Positions 22,831 through 31,359 of a stretch of 39,343 nt of DNA are shown one piece after another. The notes below the pieces were generated by a model, which saw only the letters and a list, made by a program, of their open reading frames with translations, was not told where the DNA came from and searched no databases. Source of the DNA: Ruminococcus flavefaciens FD-1 (lineage in GTDB: Bacteria > Bacillota > Clostridia > Oscillospirales > Ruminococcaceae); NCBI GenBank assembly GCA_000174895.1, contig ACOK01000100.1, forward strand, positions 1-39,343. Reading direction: 5' to 3'. The position numbers and the translations under genes are program-made. Position 1 is the first letter of the stretch. Each line of letters starts with the position of its first letter.

Positions 22831-24198
22831 TCATATGTGGTATATACGGTCTTTTTTCTCTATGGGTTTATATCTGTATTCAAAGGTCTCATGAGGCTTC
22901 AGAGTGAAAAAAAGAAGAACTACACCTGCCATCGTTGTTATAGATTCGGCAGTCGGTATCGTCAGCCATATTCCGTTGATAAGCCTCAGCGAGTAGAAGA
23001 TAAACGCAAATGGTATCACAAGGAGAGTTCCTCTCAGAAGGGAAATCAGCTGCGACGGGAACGGCTTTTCTATGGATGTGAAGTATACCGAGAGTATTGC
23101 GTTCACGCCCATGAAAGGCATATACAGGAAGTAGAGCCTGAGACCGTGTTCGGCTATATTACGCAGTTCATTGTTGCTTTCGCTGTTGAAGATGCCTACC
23201 AGTTCTGTAGTCCTGAAGAATACCAGAGCATAGAAAACAACTGCGAAGATCAGAGCAGTACTTATGGAAAGCCTCAGCAGATATTTCATGCCGTCTTCGT
23301 TCTGTTTGCCGTGAGCACGGCATAAAAGCGGCTGAACTCCCGAAGCGAGACCCGTGAAGATGGCGGTTGAAACGATGGCCAGATTTGCGATAACTCCGTA
23401 GGCGGCGATTCCGGTATTGCCAAGCAGCCTGTGGACCACGAAGTTGAAGACCATTATAACGATACCGCCCGAGACTTCCGTGAGAAGCGAATGAAGCCCA
23501 AGAGAGGCGATATTACGGATAATTTTCAGCGACGGAGGTACAGCTCTCAGTCCGAAAGCATTCCAGCCCGTGATGAAGTGCAAGCTCATGATAGCCATAC
23601 TGATAAGCGGAGCCAGACAGGTAGCCAGAGCGGCGCCCTTCATGCCCATATCCAATCTGAAAATGAACACATAGTCAAGTATGACATTTGCCAGACTTCC
23701 GCCAAGTACGCCTGCCATGGCAAGTCTCGGAGCGAAATCATTGCGCATGAAGCATACCAGCAGATTGTTGAAGATGAAAGCAGGCGAGAAGATCAGTATC
23801 GTTTTCAGATAACTGTGAGCGATCTCGTAAACGTGGCTGTCAGCGCCGAGAAAGAGGGTGAACTGCCTTGAGAAGAACAGCCCTATGATCTCGAAAACTG
23901 CGGAAACGAGCAGTGCGGCGAAGGCGGAATTGGTGAAGATCTTATCCGTTTCGCAGCGTTCTATCCTGCAATACATCATTGAGAAGCGGCTTCCTCCGCC
24001 CATACCGAGCATAAGTCCGAAGCCGTTGATGAAGTTGAAGACGGGCAGACACAGGTTGAGTGCAGCAAGTCCGTCAGCTCCCATACCCTTGGATATGAAA
24101 TATGTGTCTATGAGGATATAGACAGACACTCCGAGGGTGCTGAGTATGTTAAGGGAAACATACTTCAGAAACAGATCTTTTATTTTTTTATTATTCAT
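22831..24198 (-). CDS. MATE family multidrug/Na+ or H+ antiporter
   Basis: This 455-residue polytopic protein should export organic cations or toxic metabolites using an ion gradient. The family pattern is present: VSLNILSTLGVSVYILIDTYFI near the N-terminus, GADGLAALNLCLPVFNF, and the duplicated half around GIAAYGVIANLAIVSTAI with GVQPLLCRAHG. About twelve membrane segments are expected. ATG 24198 follows AGGGG with suitable spacing; the TTG at 24213 is upstream of that site. It is a single gene on the minus strand, convergent with the frameshifted fusion gene. Confidence 0.9.
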   Translation of the reverse strand: MNNKKIKDLFLKYVSLNILSTLGVSVYILIDTYFISKGMGADGLAALNLCLPVFNFINGFGLMLGMGGGSRFSMMYCRIERCETDKIFTNSAFAALLVSAVFEIIGLFFSRQFTLFLGADSHVYEIAHSYLKTILIFSPAFIFNNLLVCFMRNDFAPRLAMAGVLGGSLANVILDYVFIFRLDMGMKGAALATCLAPLISMAIMSLHFITGWNAFGLRAVPPSLKIIRNIASLGLHSLLTEVSGGIVIMVFNFVVHRLLGNTGIAAYGVIANLAIVSTAIFTGLASGVQPLLCRAHGKQNEDGMKYLLRLSISTALIFAVVFYALVFFRTTELVGIFNSESNNELRNIAEHGLRLYFLYMPFMGVNAILSVYFTSIEKPFPSQLISLLRGTLLVIPFAFIFYSLRLINGIWLTIPTAESITTMAGVVLLFFTLKPHETFEYRYKPIEKKDRIYHI

Positions 24199-24375
24199 TC
24201 TCTTACCCCTCAAAAATAAACCCTATACAATATAGAACTTAAATGATGATTAAATTATACCACATATTAGAGAAAAAATATACCCGTATATAAAAAATCT
24301 GCTAAATGCACAGATTTTAGCAGACTAAAATGTTTTGTTATTGTGAGTTTTTTGAAAAAGAGGAAAGAAGACAAC

Positions 24376-24402
24376 AAAAAAGAGCGCCCTTTCGGAACGC
24401 TC
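24376..24402 (-). terminator. Terminator of rpmB
   Basis: On the minus strand GAGCG...CGCTC (loop TTCCGAAAGGG) is followed by TTTTTT (24381-24376). Confidence 0.8.
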
Positions 24403-24423
24403 AATTTTCAGATCGTGCATGGA

Positions 24424-24609
24424 TCAAGCTCTTTCAACCTTGCCTGAACGAAGGCATCTTGAGCAAGCATAGATATGACAAGGAGTACCCTTGACGATAG
24501 CCTTAACACGCTTTACGTTAGGCTTCCATGTTCTGTTTGTACGTCTGTGTGAGTGAGAAACCTTGATACCAAAGGTTACGCCCTTTCCGCAGATATCACA
24601 TTTTGCCAT
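24424..24609 (-). CDS. rpmB: Ribosomal protein bL28
   Basis: The 61-residue product is a protein of the large ribosomal subunit. The start MAKCDICGKGVTFGIKVSHS is diagnostic, with the zinc-binding CxxC pair here and a second CSRC pair near the C-terminus (YACSRCLRSGKV), so it is the zinc-containing C+ form. ATG 24609 follows AGGAGG with 8-nt spacing; the longer frame to 24639 covers the ribosome site. It has its own promoter and terminator. Confidence 0.97.
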   Translation of the reverse strand: MAKCDICGKGVTFGIKVSHSHRRTNRTWKPNVKRVKAIVKGTPCHIYACSRCLRSGKVERA

Positions 24610-24667
24610 TAGGTTGCACCTCCTTAATTTACTGATCAATGTACTTGTCTAAAAATACAACATGATT

Positions 24668-24696
24668 ATTTTATCACATCTTTCAGAAAAAATCAA
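24668..24696 (-). promoter_or_regulatory. Promoter of rpmB
   Basis: On the minus strand TTGATT (24696-24691), 17-bp spacer, TAAAAT (24673-24668). Confidence 0.7.
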
Positions 24697-24755
24697 GTCT
24701 TTTTTGAAAAAAACTCAAAAAAATTTTTTGATTATGGGATTTTTCTATATTTTAC

Positions 24756-24784
24756 TTGAAATGCAGGCTGAAATGTTGTATAAT
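24756..24784 (+). promoter_or_regulatory. Promoter of the site-2 protease / scpAB series
   Basis: TTGAAA (24756-24761), 17-bp spacer, TATAAT (24779-24784), divergent from the rpmB promoter. It probably drives the whole plus-strand series from 24827 onward, in which gaps are mostly under 65 bp. Confidence 0.78.
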
Positions 24785-24826
24785 ATATAGTGCGTAATTA
24801 TTTACAGACGAAAGAAAGGAATAGAT

Positions 24827-25564
24827 ATGGATTATAAAACAGTATTGATGTATGCTGCGAGGATCGCCACTTTTCTGCTGGTCATCCCTCTTCATGAATC
24901 CGCTCATGCATGGGTGGCGAAAAAACTGGGAGACGATACAGCCGACAGACAGGGGCGTATATCGCTGAATCCTTTTGTTCATTTTGAGCTTTTCGGTACT
25001 GTTCTCATGCTGCTCACAGGTTTCGGCTGGGCTAAGCCTGTTCCCGTAAATCCTGCAAGATTCAGCAAGACACGCAAGAACGGCAAGAAGATCTCCATGC
25101 GTGGCGGAATGGCGCTTACGGCACTGGCAGGTCCTGTTTCAAATCTGATCGCCGCATTTGTGGCTGCACTTATTTTAGGCCTTATGCTTTCTACTGATAC
25201 GGGCTGGCTTGCCTACTTGCAGATGCATGAGACGGATGTTGTACTCAGTGATAAGAACCTGACTTTCCTGTCGAGCATAGAGGTGCTGCTGTCTTATCTT
25301 TTCAGCGTAAATGTGGGACTGGCGGTGTTCAATCTGCTTCCTGTGCCTCCTCTGGACGGCTTCAATATAGTCCGCTACTTTACCAGTGAAAAGGTGGACA
25401 GATGGTTCTATGAGCATCAGATGATAATAACACGAGTATTTTTCGCTCTTCTTCTGTTGATGTCATATGTGCCTGTACTCAGAGTGCCGCTTGAAGCAGC
25501 GAGCAATTTCGTCAGCACTATTGTTTGGAAAGCCGTAACAGGGATAATTCAGTTATTGCGCTGA
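24827..25564 (+). CDS. Site-2 protease family (M50) intramembrane metalloprotease
   Basis: This 245-residue polytopic protein should cleave substrates within the membrane. The zinc motif is H23-E-S-A-H27 (PLHESAHAWVAK), and the third-ligand motif is PVPPLDGFNIV near residue 180. Four to five membrane segments are visible. Such short family members without a PDZ domain commonly precede scpA in Firmicutes. ATG 24827 follows AAAGGAA. A degenerate paralogue follows 29 bp downstream. Confidence 0.92.
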   Translation: MDYKTVLMYAARIATFLLVIPLHESAHAWVAKKLGDDTADRQGRISLNPFVHFELFGTVLMLLTGFGWAKPVPVNPARFSKTRKNGKKISMRGGMALTALAGPVSNLIAAFVAALILGLMLSTDTGWLAYLQMHETDVVLSDKNLTFLSSIEVLLSYLFSVNVGLAVFNLLPVPPLDGFNIVRYFTSEKVDRWFYEHQMIITRVFFALLLLMSYVPVLRVPLEAASNFVSTIVWKAVTGIIQLLR

Positions 25565-25593
25565 CAGTAATAGGAAAGTTGGATAAATAATAT

Positions 25594-26307
25594 ATGGATA
25601 ATCTTTTCAGATTGTTTCTGACGCTTATCAGCAGAGCGCTTATGCTGACTGTGTTCATGCCTGCTTCATGCTGTGCAAAAGCGCTGGTATCGAAGCTGCT
25701 GGGCGACGATACCCCTGAGCGTGACGGCAGACTTTCTATGGATTTCAGAAAGCATACCGACAGAAACGGCATATTCATGATGCTGCTCCTCGGCTTCGGC
25801 TGGGGAAAAGAGATGAATTCCGATGTATCGAAGGTAAAGCGGATGAAGCTGGATATCACTCTCATATCCCTTGCTGCACCTGTGGCGTATTTCCTGATGT
25901 ACATTATACTTTATAATATATCGGGGCTGATTTATTCGCCTGTGCCGCAGTCGTTCATCGCTGCCTGCATATATAAGATACTTCGCAAAGCAGGATATAC
26001 CTGCCTCTGCTTCGGTGTCATCGACCTTCTGCCGATACCTCCGCTGGGAGGCTTCCAGATATTCTATCAGTTCTCATGGCCGAAATTCAGACGATGGTAC
26101 TTCACAAATTACCGTAAGATCAACTACTGGTCTGTATATGTGCTTTACGCAATATTCCTCATGCACATCATAACAGACGGCGAATTCTCCATTCTCGGCT
26201 TATTTGTGCGGATATGGAGTATGCTGCTGGATCATCTGGTATTTTTCGATGCGGACTGGGCGAATGTTCCTGAAAAGATCTATGGTATCATATTCAAACG
26301 TTGGTGA
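25594..26307 (+). CDS. Inactive paralogue of the site-2 protease
   Basis: The 237-residue protein aligns with the preceding gene throughout (KLLGDDTPERDGRLSM versus KLGDDTADRQGRISL; LLGFGWGKE versus LTGFGWAKP; LLPIPPLGGFQI versus LLPVPPLDGFNI), so the pair arose by duplication. All metal ligands have changed: the H-E-x-x-H positions are S25, C26 and K29 (MPASCCAKA), and the Asp of PPLDGF is Gly. It keeps the membrane topology and an open frame, so it is likely selected as a pseudoenzyme, perhaps binding or regulating the active neighbour or its substrate. It starts with weak AAAGTTGGAT before ATG 25594. The scpA start lies 3 bp after its stop. Confidence 0.82.
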   Translation: MDNLFRLFLTLISRALMLTVFMPASCCAKALVSKLLGDDTPERDGRLSMDFRKHTDRNGIFMMLLLGFGWGKEMNSDVSKVKRMKLDITLISLAAPVAYFLMYIILYNISGLIYSPVPQSFIAACIYKILRKAGYTCLCFGVIDLLPIPPLGGFQIFYQFSWPKFRRWYFTNYRKINYWSVYVLYAIFLMHIITDGEFSILGLFVRIWSMLLDHLVFFDADWANVPEKIYGIIFKRW

Positions 26308-26310
26308 AAT

Positions 26311-27066
26311 ATGGAAAGCATATCATTTAAACTTGAGGTTTTTGAAGGACCTCTCGACCTGCTTCTCAGCCTGATTCAGAAGCACAAACTGAATATATGC
26401 GATATCGAGATTTCAAAGCTGCTGGAGCAGTATCTTCTCTATATCGAACAAGCTAACGAGCAGAATCTTGAGCTTGCCGGCGAATTCCTTGAAATGGCCG
26501 CAAGGCTCATATATATAAAGACTGCATCACTGCTTCCTCAGCCCGAGGAGGCTGAGCAGATGAAAAAAGAACTGGAAGGCGCACTTATCGAGTATTCACT
26601 CTGTAAGAAAGCTGCTGCTGAGCTTGCCGGAAGATTTATGGGCGGAGATATATTCGTCCGTCAGCCTATGAAGATAAAGGCGGATATGACATATACCCTT
26701 GTCCATGAACCGGAAAGGCTTGCCATCGCCTACAGTTCGCTGAATACCAAAAGCATCAAGGCGGAGTCAAAGAAGCTCCACATTGAAAACAAGATCAATT
26801 CTGTGGTGAAGCGAAGGATAGTGCCTGTTCTTACGAAGGTAGTGCATATCCTCCGTGAACTTTACACCACAGGCGAGGTAAGCATGGATAAGCTTTACGA
26901 GGGCGTAAGCGACCGCTCATCACGTGTAGCTACATTCCTTGCAGTGCTGGAGCTTACACGTTTCGGCAGAATATCCATAAGCGACGATAATATGATCGTC
27001 TACCTCAAATCAAGAAAGAACGGAGGAAGAAAGGTTTGGAGATCAAAGAAAAGCTCGGAGCAATAG
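26311..27066 (+). CDS. scpA: Segregation and condensation protein A
   Basis: ScpA is the kleisin that bridges SMC heads and, with ScpB, forms the bacterial condensin. The diagnostic start FKLEVFEGPLDLLLSLIQKHKLNICDI and the C-terminal winged-helix region (VSMDKLYEGVSDRSSRVATFLAVLEL) are both present. At 251 residues it is the usual length. It overlaps scpB by 31 bp, as in many Firmicutes, implying co-translation. Confidence 0.97.
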   Translation: MESISFKLEVFEGPLDLLLSLIQKHKLNICDIEISKLLEQYLLYIEQANEQNLELAGEFLEMAARLIYIKTASLLPQPEEAEQMKKELEGALIEYSLCKKAAAELAGRFMGGDIFVRQPMKIKADMTYTLVHEPERLAIAYSSLNTKSIKAESKKLHIENKINSVVKRRIVPVLTKVVHILRELYTTGEVSMDKLYEGVSDRSSRVATFLAVLELTRFGRISISDDNMIVYLKSRKNGGRKVWRSKKSSEQ

Positions 27067-27623
27067 AAGCTATACTTTTTGCCAGCGGCGAGCCGATCGA
27101 GCTTTACCGCCTTTCCGAGGCGAGCGGAGTGGAGACGGGAAGTATCCCCGATATCATACGCCTCCTCAATGAGCGTTACTCCGACAACGAAAGCGGCATC
27201 TGCATAAAAAAGCTGGACAGCAGCTATCAGATGTGCACCAACGAGAAGTATTCCGGGCAGATACGTGCTGCTCTTGAGACAAAGCGTTCAACTCCGCTAT
27301 CAAATGCGGCTATGGAGGCTCTCACCATTATCGCCTACAATCAGCCTGTATCCAAGGGATTTGTGGAGAATGTGCGTGGTATCGACAGTTCTTCCGTTAT
27401 CAATAACCTTGTGGAAAAGGGACTTGTGGAAGAGGCCGGACGTCTTGACGTTCCGGGAAAGCCTATAGTATACCGTACAACACCTGTTTTCCTCAGAAGC
27501 TTCGGACTCAGCTCAGTTGCCGATCTGCCGCCTATTGCGGGACAGACTGAACGTGTCGGCGAGGACGGACAGCTGGTAATGACTGATATAAAAGAAGACA
27601 CAGAAAGCGACGAAGAAAACTGA
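27036..27623 (+). CDS. scpB: Segregation and condensation protein B
   Basis: ScpB dimers bind ScpA and help load SMC on chromosomes. The 195-residue product has two winged-helix domains; KEKLGAIEAILFASGEPI and AMEALTIIAYNQPVSKGFVENVRGIDSSSVINNLVEKGLV are typical. The start is TTG 27036 preceded by GGAGG at 27022-27026, inside the end of scpA. An acidic tail (DIKEDTESDEEN) closes the protein. Confidence 0.95.
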   Translation: MEIKEKLGAIEAILFASGEPIELYRLSEASGVETGSIPDIIRLLNERYSDNESGICIKKLDSSYQMCTNEKYSGQIRAALETKRSTPLSNAAMEALTIIAYNQPVSKGFVENVRGIDSSSVINNLVEKGLVEEAGRLDVPGKPIVYRTTPVFLRSFGLSSVADLPPIAGQTERVGEDGQLVMTDIKEDTESDEEN

Positions 27624-27646
27624 TACAGGAAGGATGTGCGCCCTGA

Positions 27647-28558
27647 ATGGCGGTACTGCTTATCATATTGAAAATTCTGCTTATAATAGTTCTGGTCATT
27701 CTCGGGATCATTCTGCTTGTTATGGCATTGCCTGTGGGAGCTGATATCAGCTTCATCGACGGCAAATTCACATACAAGGTCAGGGCTTCATTCATCAATG
27801 TTATGGATTCGGAGGGCGGCGGAATCGTGGGCTGGCTGAAAAAGCGCAAAAGCAAGCCGAAGAAGCCGAAGAAGCCGAAGCCTGTCAAGGACAAAAAGCC
27901 GAAGAAAAAGAAGTCCGTGGTCAATGACGATGACTATCTGGAGGATTTCGACTTCGACAGCGGCGACGACATTATCGTCCCCGAAACAGTCAGCGAGGAC
28001 GATACTCAGCCTGATGAGGTAACTGAGACAGCGGTGGCTGAGGTCTCTGAGAAAAAGGAGAAAAAACACCGCAAAAAGAAGAAAGATGATGAACTTCCTG
28101 CTGATCCTTTCGAGGACGAGGAAGACGAAACCGAAGAAAAGGAAAAGCGCTCTCTGGGTGACTGGGTGGAACTCGGAATGGGAGTATGGGAAAGCGCTCA
28201 GCGCCCTTTGCTGAAGATATTCAAGGCTTTCCACTTCCAGGATCTGTATATAGATTTCGTGATCTCTGATGAGGACGCTTACGATTGTGCGCTGAAGTAC
28301 GGCAAGTACAGTGGAATGGTCTACAACATCATCGGTTTCCTCAGCACAGTCTTCACAGTAAGGCTTAAAACTGTGGATATCGGATGCGGCTTCGGTCTCA
28401 GCAAGAGCAAATGGGACGCATCATGCAGGATATTCTTCCGTGCAGGCTCAATGGTTATTGCAGGATTCTGGTTCCTGATAACATATTTAACACGCATATT
28501 CATTCCTGGCAAGCTCAGGAAACTGAAAAGAAAAAAATCCGCCGCAAGGCAGAAGTGA
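27647..28558 (+). CDS. DUF2953-like membrane protein with charged linker
   Basis: The 303-residue protein has an N-terminal membrane segment (LLIILKILLIIVLVILGIILLV), a long low-complexity Lys/Pro and Asp/Glu linker (residues ~65-165), and a C-terminal domain (LYIDFVISDEDAYDCALKYG, TVDIGCGFGLSKSKWD) like DUF2953, ending in a second membrane segment. DUF2953 genes commonly lie between scpB and ytfJ in Clostridia, as here. Function is not established; association with sporulation is a neighbourhood inference. Confidence 0.8.
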   Translation: MAVLLIILKILLIIVLVILGIILLVMALPVGADISFIDGKFTYKVRASFINVMDSEGGGIVGWLKKRKSKPKKPKKPKPVKDKKPKKKKSVVNDDDYLEDFDFDSGDDIIVPETVSEDDTQPDEVTETAVAEVSEKKEKKHRKKKKDDELPADPFEDEEDETEEKEKRSLGDWVELGMGVWESAQRPLLKIFKAFHFQDLYIDFVISDEDAYDCALKYGKYSGMVYNIIGFLSTVFTVRLKTVDIGCGFGLSKSKWDASCRIFFRAGSMVIAGFWFLITYLTRIFIPGKLRKLKRKKSAARQK

Positions 28559-28567
28559 GGTAATATT

Positions 28568-28996
28568 ATGAGTACAAACAACACACCTGTTTCAGATCTT
28601 TTAGGCATTTCCATTGAAAAGATCAAGGAGATGGCTGACGTTAACGCTATTATCGGAGAACCTATCAAGCTTGCGGACGGTACAACTATCATCCCTGTGT
28701 CAAAGGTTTCCTACGGCTTTGCTTCGGGCGGTTCAGACCTACCATCAAAGTACGATAAGGACCTCTTCGGAGGCGGTGCAGGCGCAGGCGTTTCCATCAA
28801 GCCTGAGGGATTCCTCGTTATTTCGCCCGATGGTGCAGCAAAGATGGTAACTATGGAAGGAAAGACCGATCCTATCAGCAGCGCTATCGAGAATATGCCG
28901 GGTATCATCGACAAGGTGACAGGCTTCATCAATGACCGCAAAAAGGGCGGCGAGAAGGACATCCTCGACGATGACGGATCGGTATCCCTCAACTAA
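28568..28996 (+). CDS. ytfJ: YtfJ/GerW family spore protein
   Basis: The 142-residue product matches the GerW/YtfJ family: TPVSDLLGISIEKIKEMADVNAIIGEPI, GTTIIPVSKVSYGFASGGSD and the Gly-rich GGGAGAGVSIKPEGFLVI. In Bacillus the protein is made in the forespore and is needed for normal germination. Its presence suggests that the organism belongs to a sporulating lineage, though many ruminococci keep the gene without obvious spores. It follows DUF2953 by 9 bp. Confidence 0.92.
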   Translation: MSTNNTPVSDLLGISIEKIKEMADVNAIIGEPIKLADGTTIIPVSKVSYGFASGGSDLPSKYDKDLFGGGAGAGVSIKPEGFLVISPDGAAKMVTMEGKTDPISSAIENMPGIIDKVTGFINDRKKGGEKDILDDDGSVSLN

Positions 28997-29058
28997 GTGA
29001 CATAAATCCCTTTGCCTCCGCATATCCTTTAGCAAAAAGGACAAACGGAGGTATACCC

Positions 29059-30219
29059 ATGAAAAGGATCATAATTACTGCACTTGCACCGTTCATTCTT
29101 CTCGGCGTTTCGTCAGAGAGAAAAGTCTCTGCGGCTGAGCGCCCCGAAGTTTCGGCAAGAGGAGCAGTTCTGATATCAGCGGATACGGGAGAGATCGTTT
29201 TCTCAGAGAACTTCTCGGAGAAGCTTCCCATGGCAAGCACTACCAAAATAATGACAACGCTGCTATGCCTTGAAAGCGGTGATCTGTACGATGAGTTTGT
29301 CGTTGACAGCGATGCTATCCACGTTGAAGGCTCATCTATGGGACTTGTGGAAGGCGACACAGTTACGAAATATGCGCTCTGCGTGGGAATGCTGTTGCCA
29401 TCCGGAAATGATGCGGCGAATGCCTGTGCAGTAAAGCTGGCAGGCTCGCTTGAAAACTTTGCGGTCATGATGAACGACAAGGCGAAGGAACTGGGACTTT
29501 CCCACACTTACTTCGTCACACCGTCAGGACTGGAAGGCGATGGGCACGGAAGTTCCGCATACGATATGGCCATGCTTGCCCGTGAAGCGCTAAGGAATGA
29601 GATTTTCCGTGAGATATGCTCCTCGGAGAATATGGAGATAGAATTCGGAGCTCCGCCATACAAGCGCTGGCTGAAGAATACTAACAAGCTGCTGTCCATG
29701 TATGACGGAGTTTACGGCGTAAAAACGGGATTTACCGATGAAGCGGGAAGATGCCTTGTCAGCGCCTGTGAGCGTGACGGAAAAGACCTGATCTGCGTAA
29801 CTCTCAATGACAGGGATGACTGGAACGATCATATGGCCATGTATGACTATGGCTTTGAAACAGCCGCAAATGTGGATATCCCTGTTCCTGACGGGTATTC
29901 GGTCAGACTGGCCGGCGGCGAAAGTGACACTCTTTCCGTAAGCCCTGAGTGTGAATATGTCACAGTTACATCCATGTCGGAGGATACGGATGATTTCAGT
30001 TTCGGTATAGTTGCTCCGCCCTTTGTGTACGCTCCCGTTAAAAAAGGGAATGCCGTCGCAGAGTTAAGGCTGACTTTCAAGGGCAGAGAGGTGAAGACTA
30101 TCCCTCTTTATGCTGACGAGGACGCTGAATATGCTTCGGCTGACGAGGTGAAAAGCGGTCCGATAAAAAATATTATCACAAAGCTCAGAGATTTTTTCAA
30201 CGAGCGGAATGGGAGATAA
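29059..30219 (+). CDS. dacF: D-alanyl-D-alanine carboxypeptidase (DacF-type, S11)
   Basis: The enzyme trims the terminal D-Ala from peptidoglycan stem peptides outside the membrane. All active-site motifs are intact: S60-T-T-K63 (PMASTTKIM), S115-G-N117 and K222-T-G. A signal peptide (MKRIIITALAPFILLGVSS) precedes the catalytic domain, followed by the S11-associated beta-rich domain; the short end resembles the membrane-associating tail. At 386 residues it is the normal length. It lies between ytfJ and rluB, a common clostridial order, and its stop overlaps the rluB region. It serves here as the active comparison for the inactive S11 protein at 35858. Confidence 0.95.
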   Translation: MKRIIITALAPFILLGVSSERKVSAAERPEVSARGAVLISADTGEIVFSENFSEKLPMASTTKIMTTLLCLESGDLYDEFVVDSDAIHVEGSSMGLVEGDTVTKYALCVGMLLPSGNDAANACAVKLAGSLENFAVMMNDKAKELGLSHTYFVTPSGLEGDGHGSSAYDMAMLAREALRNEIFREICSSENMEIEFGAPPYKRWLKNTNKLLSMYDGVYGVKTGFTDEAGRCLVSACERDGKDLICVTLNDRDDWNDHMAMYDYGFETAANVDIPVPDGYSVRLAGGESDTLSVSPECEYVTVTSMSEDTDDFSFGIVAPPFVYAPVKKGNAVAELRLTFKGREVKTIPLYADEDAEYASADEVKSGPIKNIITKLRDFFNERNGR

Positions 30220-30220
30220 A

Positions 30221-30952
30221 GTGGAAAAGATAAGAATTCAGAAAATGATAGCCGACAGCGGCGTCTGCTCAAGACGTAAGGCTGAGGAACTTATATCCAG
30301 AGGCAGGGTAAAGCTTAACGGCCACCCTGTGAAGCTGGGAGATAAGTGCGGCTACAAGGATATAATCACTATTGACGGCGAAAGGCTCTATATCCCGAAG
30401 AAAAAGAGCTTCCGCTACATTATCATGAACAAGCCGAGAGGCTATGTTACTACAGTTTCGGACGAACTGGACAGACGCTGTGTTATGGACCTTCTTGATG
30501 ATGTCGAGGACAGAGTTTACCCCGTTGGCCGTCTTGACAGAAACTCCGAGGGACTCCTTCTCTTTACAAATGACGGAGAATTTGCCAACAGCATCATGCA
30601 TCCCAGTCGCCATATCTCAAAGACTTACCGTGTAACAGTACGTCCCGATATCAGCGATGAGCAGCTTATTCAGCTTTCCGAGGGCGTGGAGATCGACGGC
30701 AAGAGAACTCTCCCTGCAACTGTTATCGTCAAGGATAAACAGCCGGGCAGAGTTGTTCTTCTCATGACTATCAAAGAAGGCAGAAACCGTCAGATACGTA
30801 AGATGTGCGAGGCTGTGGGACTTGAAGTTGCACGTCTGCGCCGTACAAGTATCGGCCCGATAAAGCTTGGTATGCTCAAGCCGGGAACTTACCGTGACCT
30901 GACAGCAGAAGAACTGAGAGCCATCAGAAACGCCATAGGCAAGGAGAAGTAA
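30221..30952 (+). CDS. rluB: Ribosomal large-subunit pseudouridine synthase B type
   Basis: This RsuA/RluB-type enzyme converts a uridine of 23S rRNA to pseudouridine. An S4 domain comes first (IRIQKMIADSGVCSRRKAEELISRGRVKLNG), then the catalytic domain with the Asp of PVGRLDRNSEGLLLFTNDGEF and the KTYRV motif. GTG 30221 is preferred because GGGAG at 30211-30215 precedes it; an ATG at 30209 has no ribosome site and overlaps dacF. It is 243 residues long from the GTG. Confidence 0.94.
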   Translation: MEKIRIQKMIADSGVCSRRKAEELISRGRVKLNGHPVKLGDKCGYKDIITIDGERLYIPKKKSFRYIIMNKPRGYVTTVSDELDRRCVMDLLDDVEDRVYPVGRLDRNSEGLLLFTNDGEFANSIMHPSRHISKTYRVTVRPDISDEQLIQLSEGVEIDGKRTLPATVIVKDKQPGRVVLLMTIKEGRNRQIRKMCEAVGLEVARLRRTSIGPIKLGMLKPGTYRDLTAEELRAIRNAIGKEK

Positions 30953-30953
30953 T

Positions 30954-31325
30954 ATGCTGGAGATACAGGAAAGATTCAGCACCGAAGGCTATGAAAAGCT
31001 TGTGGAAAAAGCAGGCAGTTCACAGCTCCATATCACCGAAGCCCTTGACGGTGACCGTGTTACAGGCTATATCGCTTATTCCTACGGCAGCGACAAGACT
31101 ACGGTCTACGGCTTTGACGACGGGGGAGACATACTCCTCTGCGACGGACTTGTCAGATCGGTCATGTTCAAAAGTGTGCTGAAAGGCATCGAGCATATGC
31201 TCTTTGAAATTGACGGCGGTTTTGACAATCTGAAAAAACTCCGCTTCCTGAAGGATGACAGCAGAATGTGCTCTGATCTGAGCGGATTCATGGATTCCTG
31301 CAAGAGCTGCGGACATAATAAATAA
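30954..31325 (+). CDS. Small protein of unknown function
   Basis: The 123-residue product starts one base after the rluB stop, with AAGGAG within the rluB end as its ribosome site, so it is translationally linked. It has no signal or membrane segment. An alternating pattern (HITEALDGDRVTGYIAYSYG, KTTVYGFDDGGDILLCDGLVRSV) suggests a mixed alpha/beta fold, and the repeated position of Gly-Tyr-Ile recalls the core of acetyltransferase-like domains, but no acetyl-CoA loop is present. Four cysteines occur, two in CKSCG near the C-terminus. Confidence 0.8.
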   Translation: MLEIQERFSTEGYEKLVEKAGSSQLHITEALDGDRVTGYIAYSYGSDKTTVYGFDDGGDILLCDGLVRSVMFKSVLKGIEHMLFEIDGGFDNLKKLRFLKDDSRMCSDLSGFMDSCKSCGHNK

Positions 31326-31359
31326 GCAATAATATTAAGAAAGAAAGGGGCGCTTTGAA

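Noticed and set aside
24424..24609. Ribosomal protein L28 as a zinc-finger regulator
   Set aside because: The start MAKCDICGKG and length are diagnostic for bL28.
31326..31359. SAM riboswitch or T-box before metA
   Set aside because: Only 34 bp separate metA from the previous gene and no such element is visible there.
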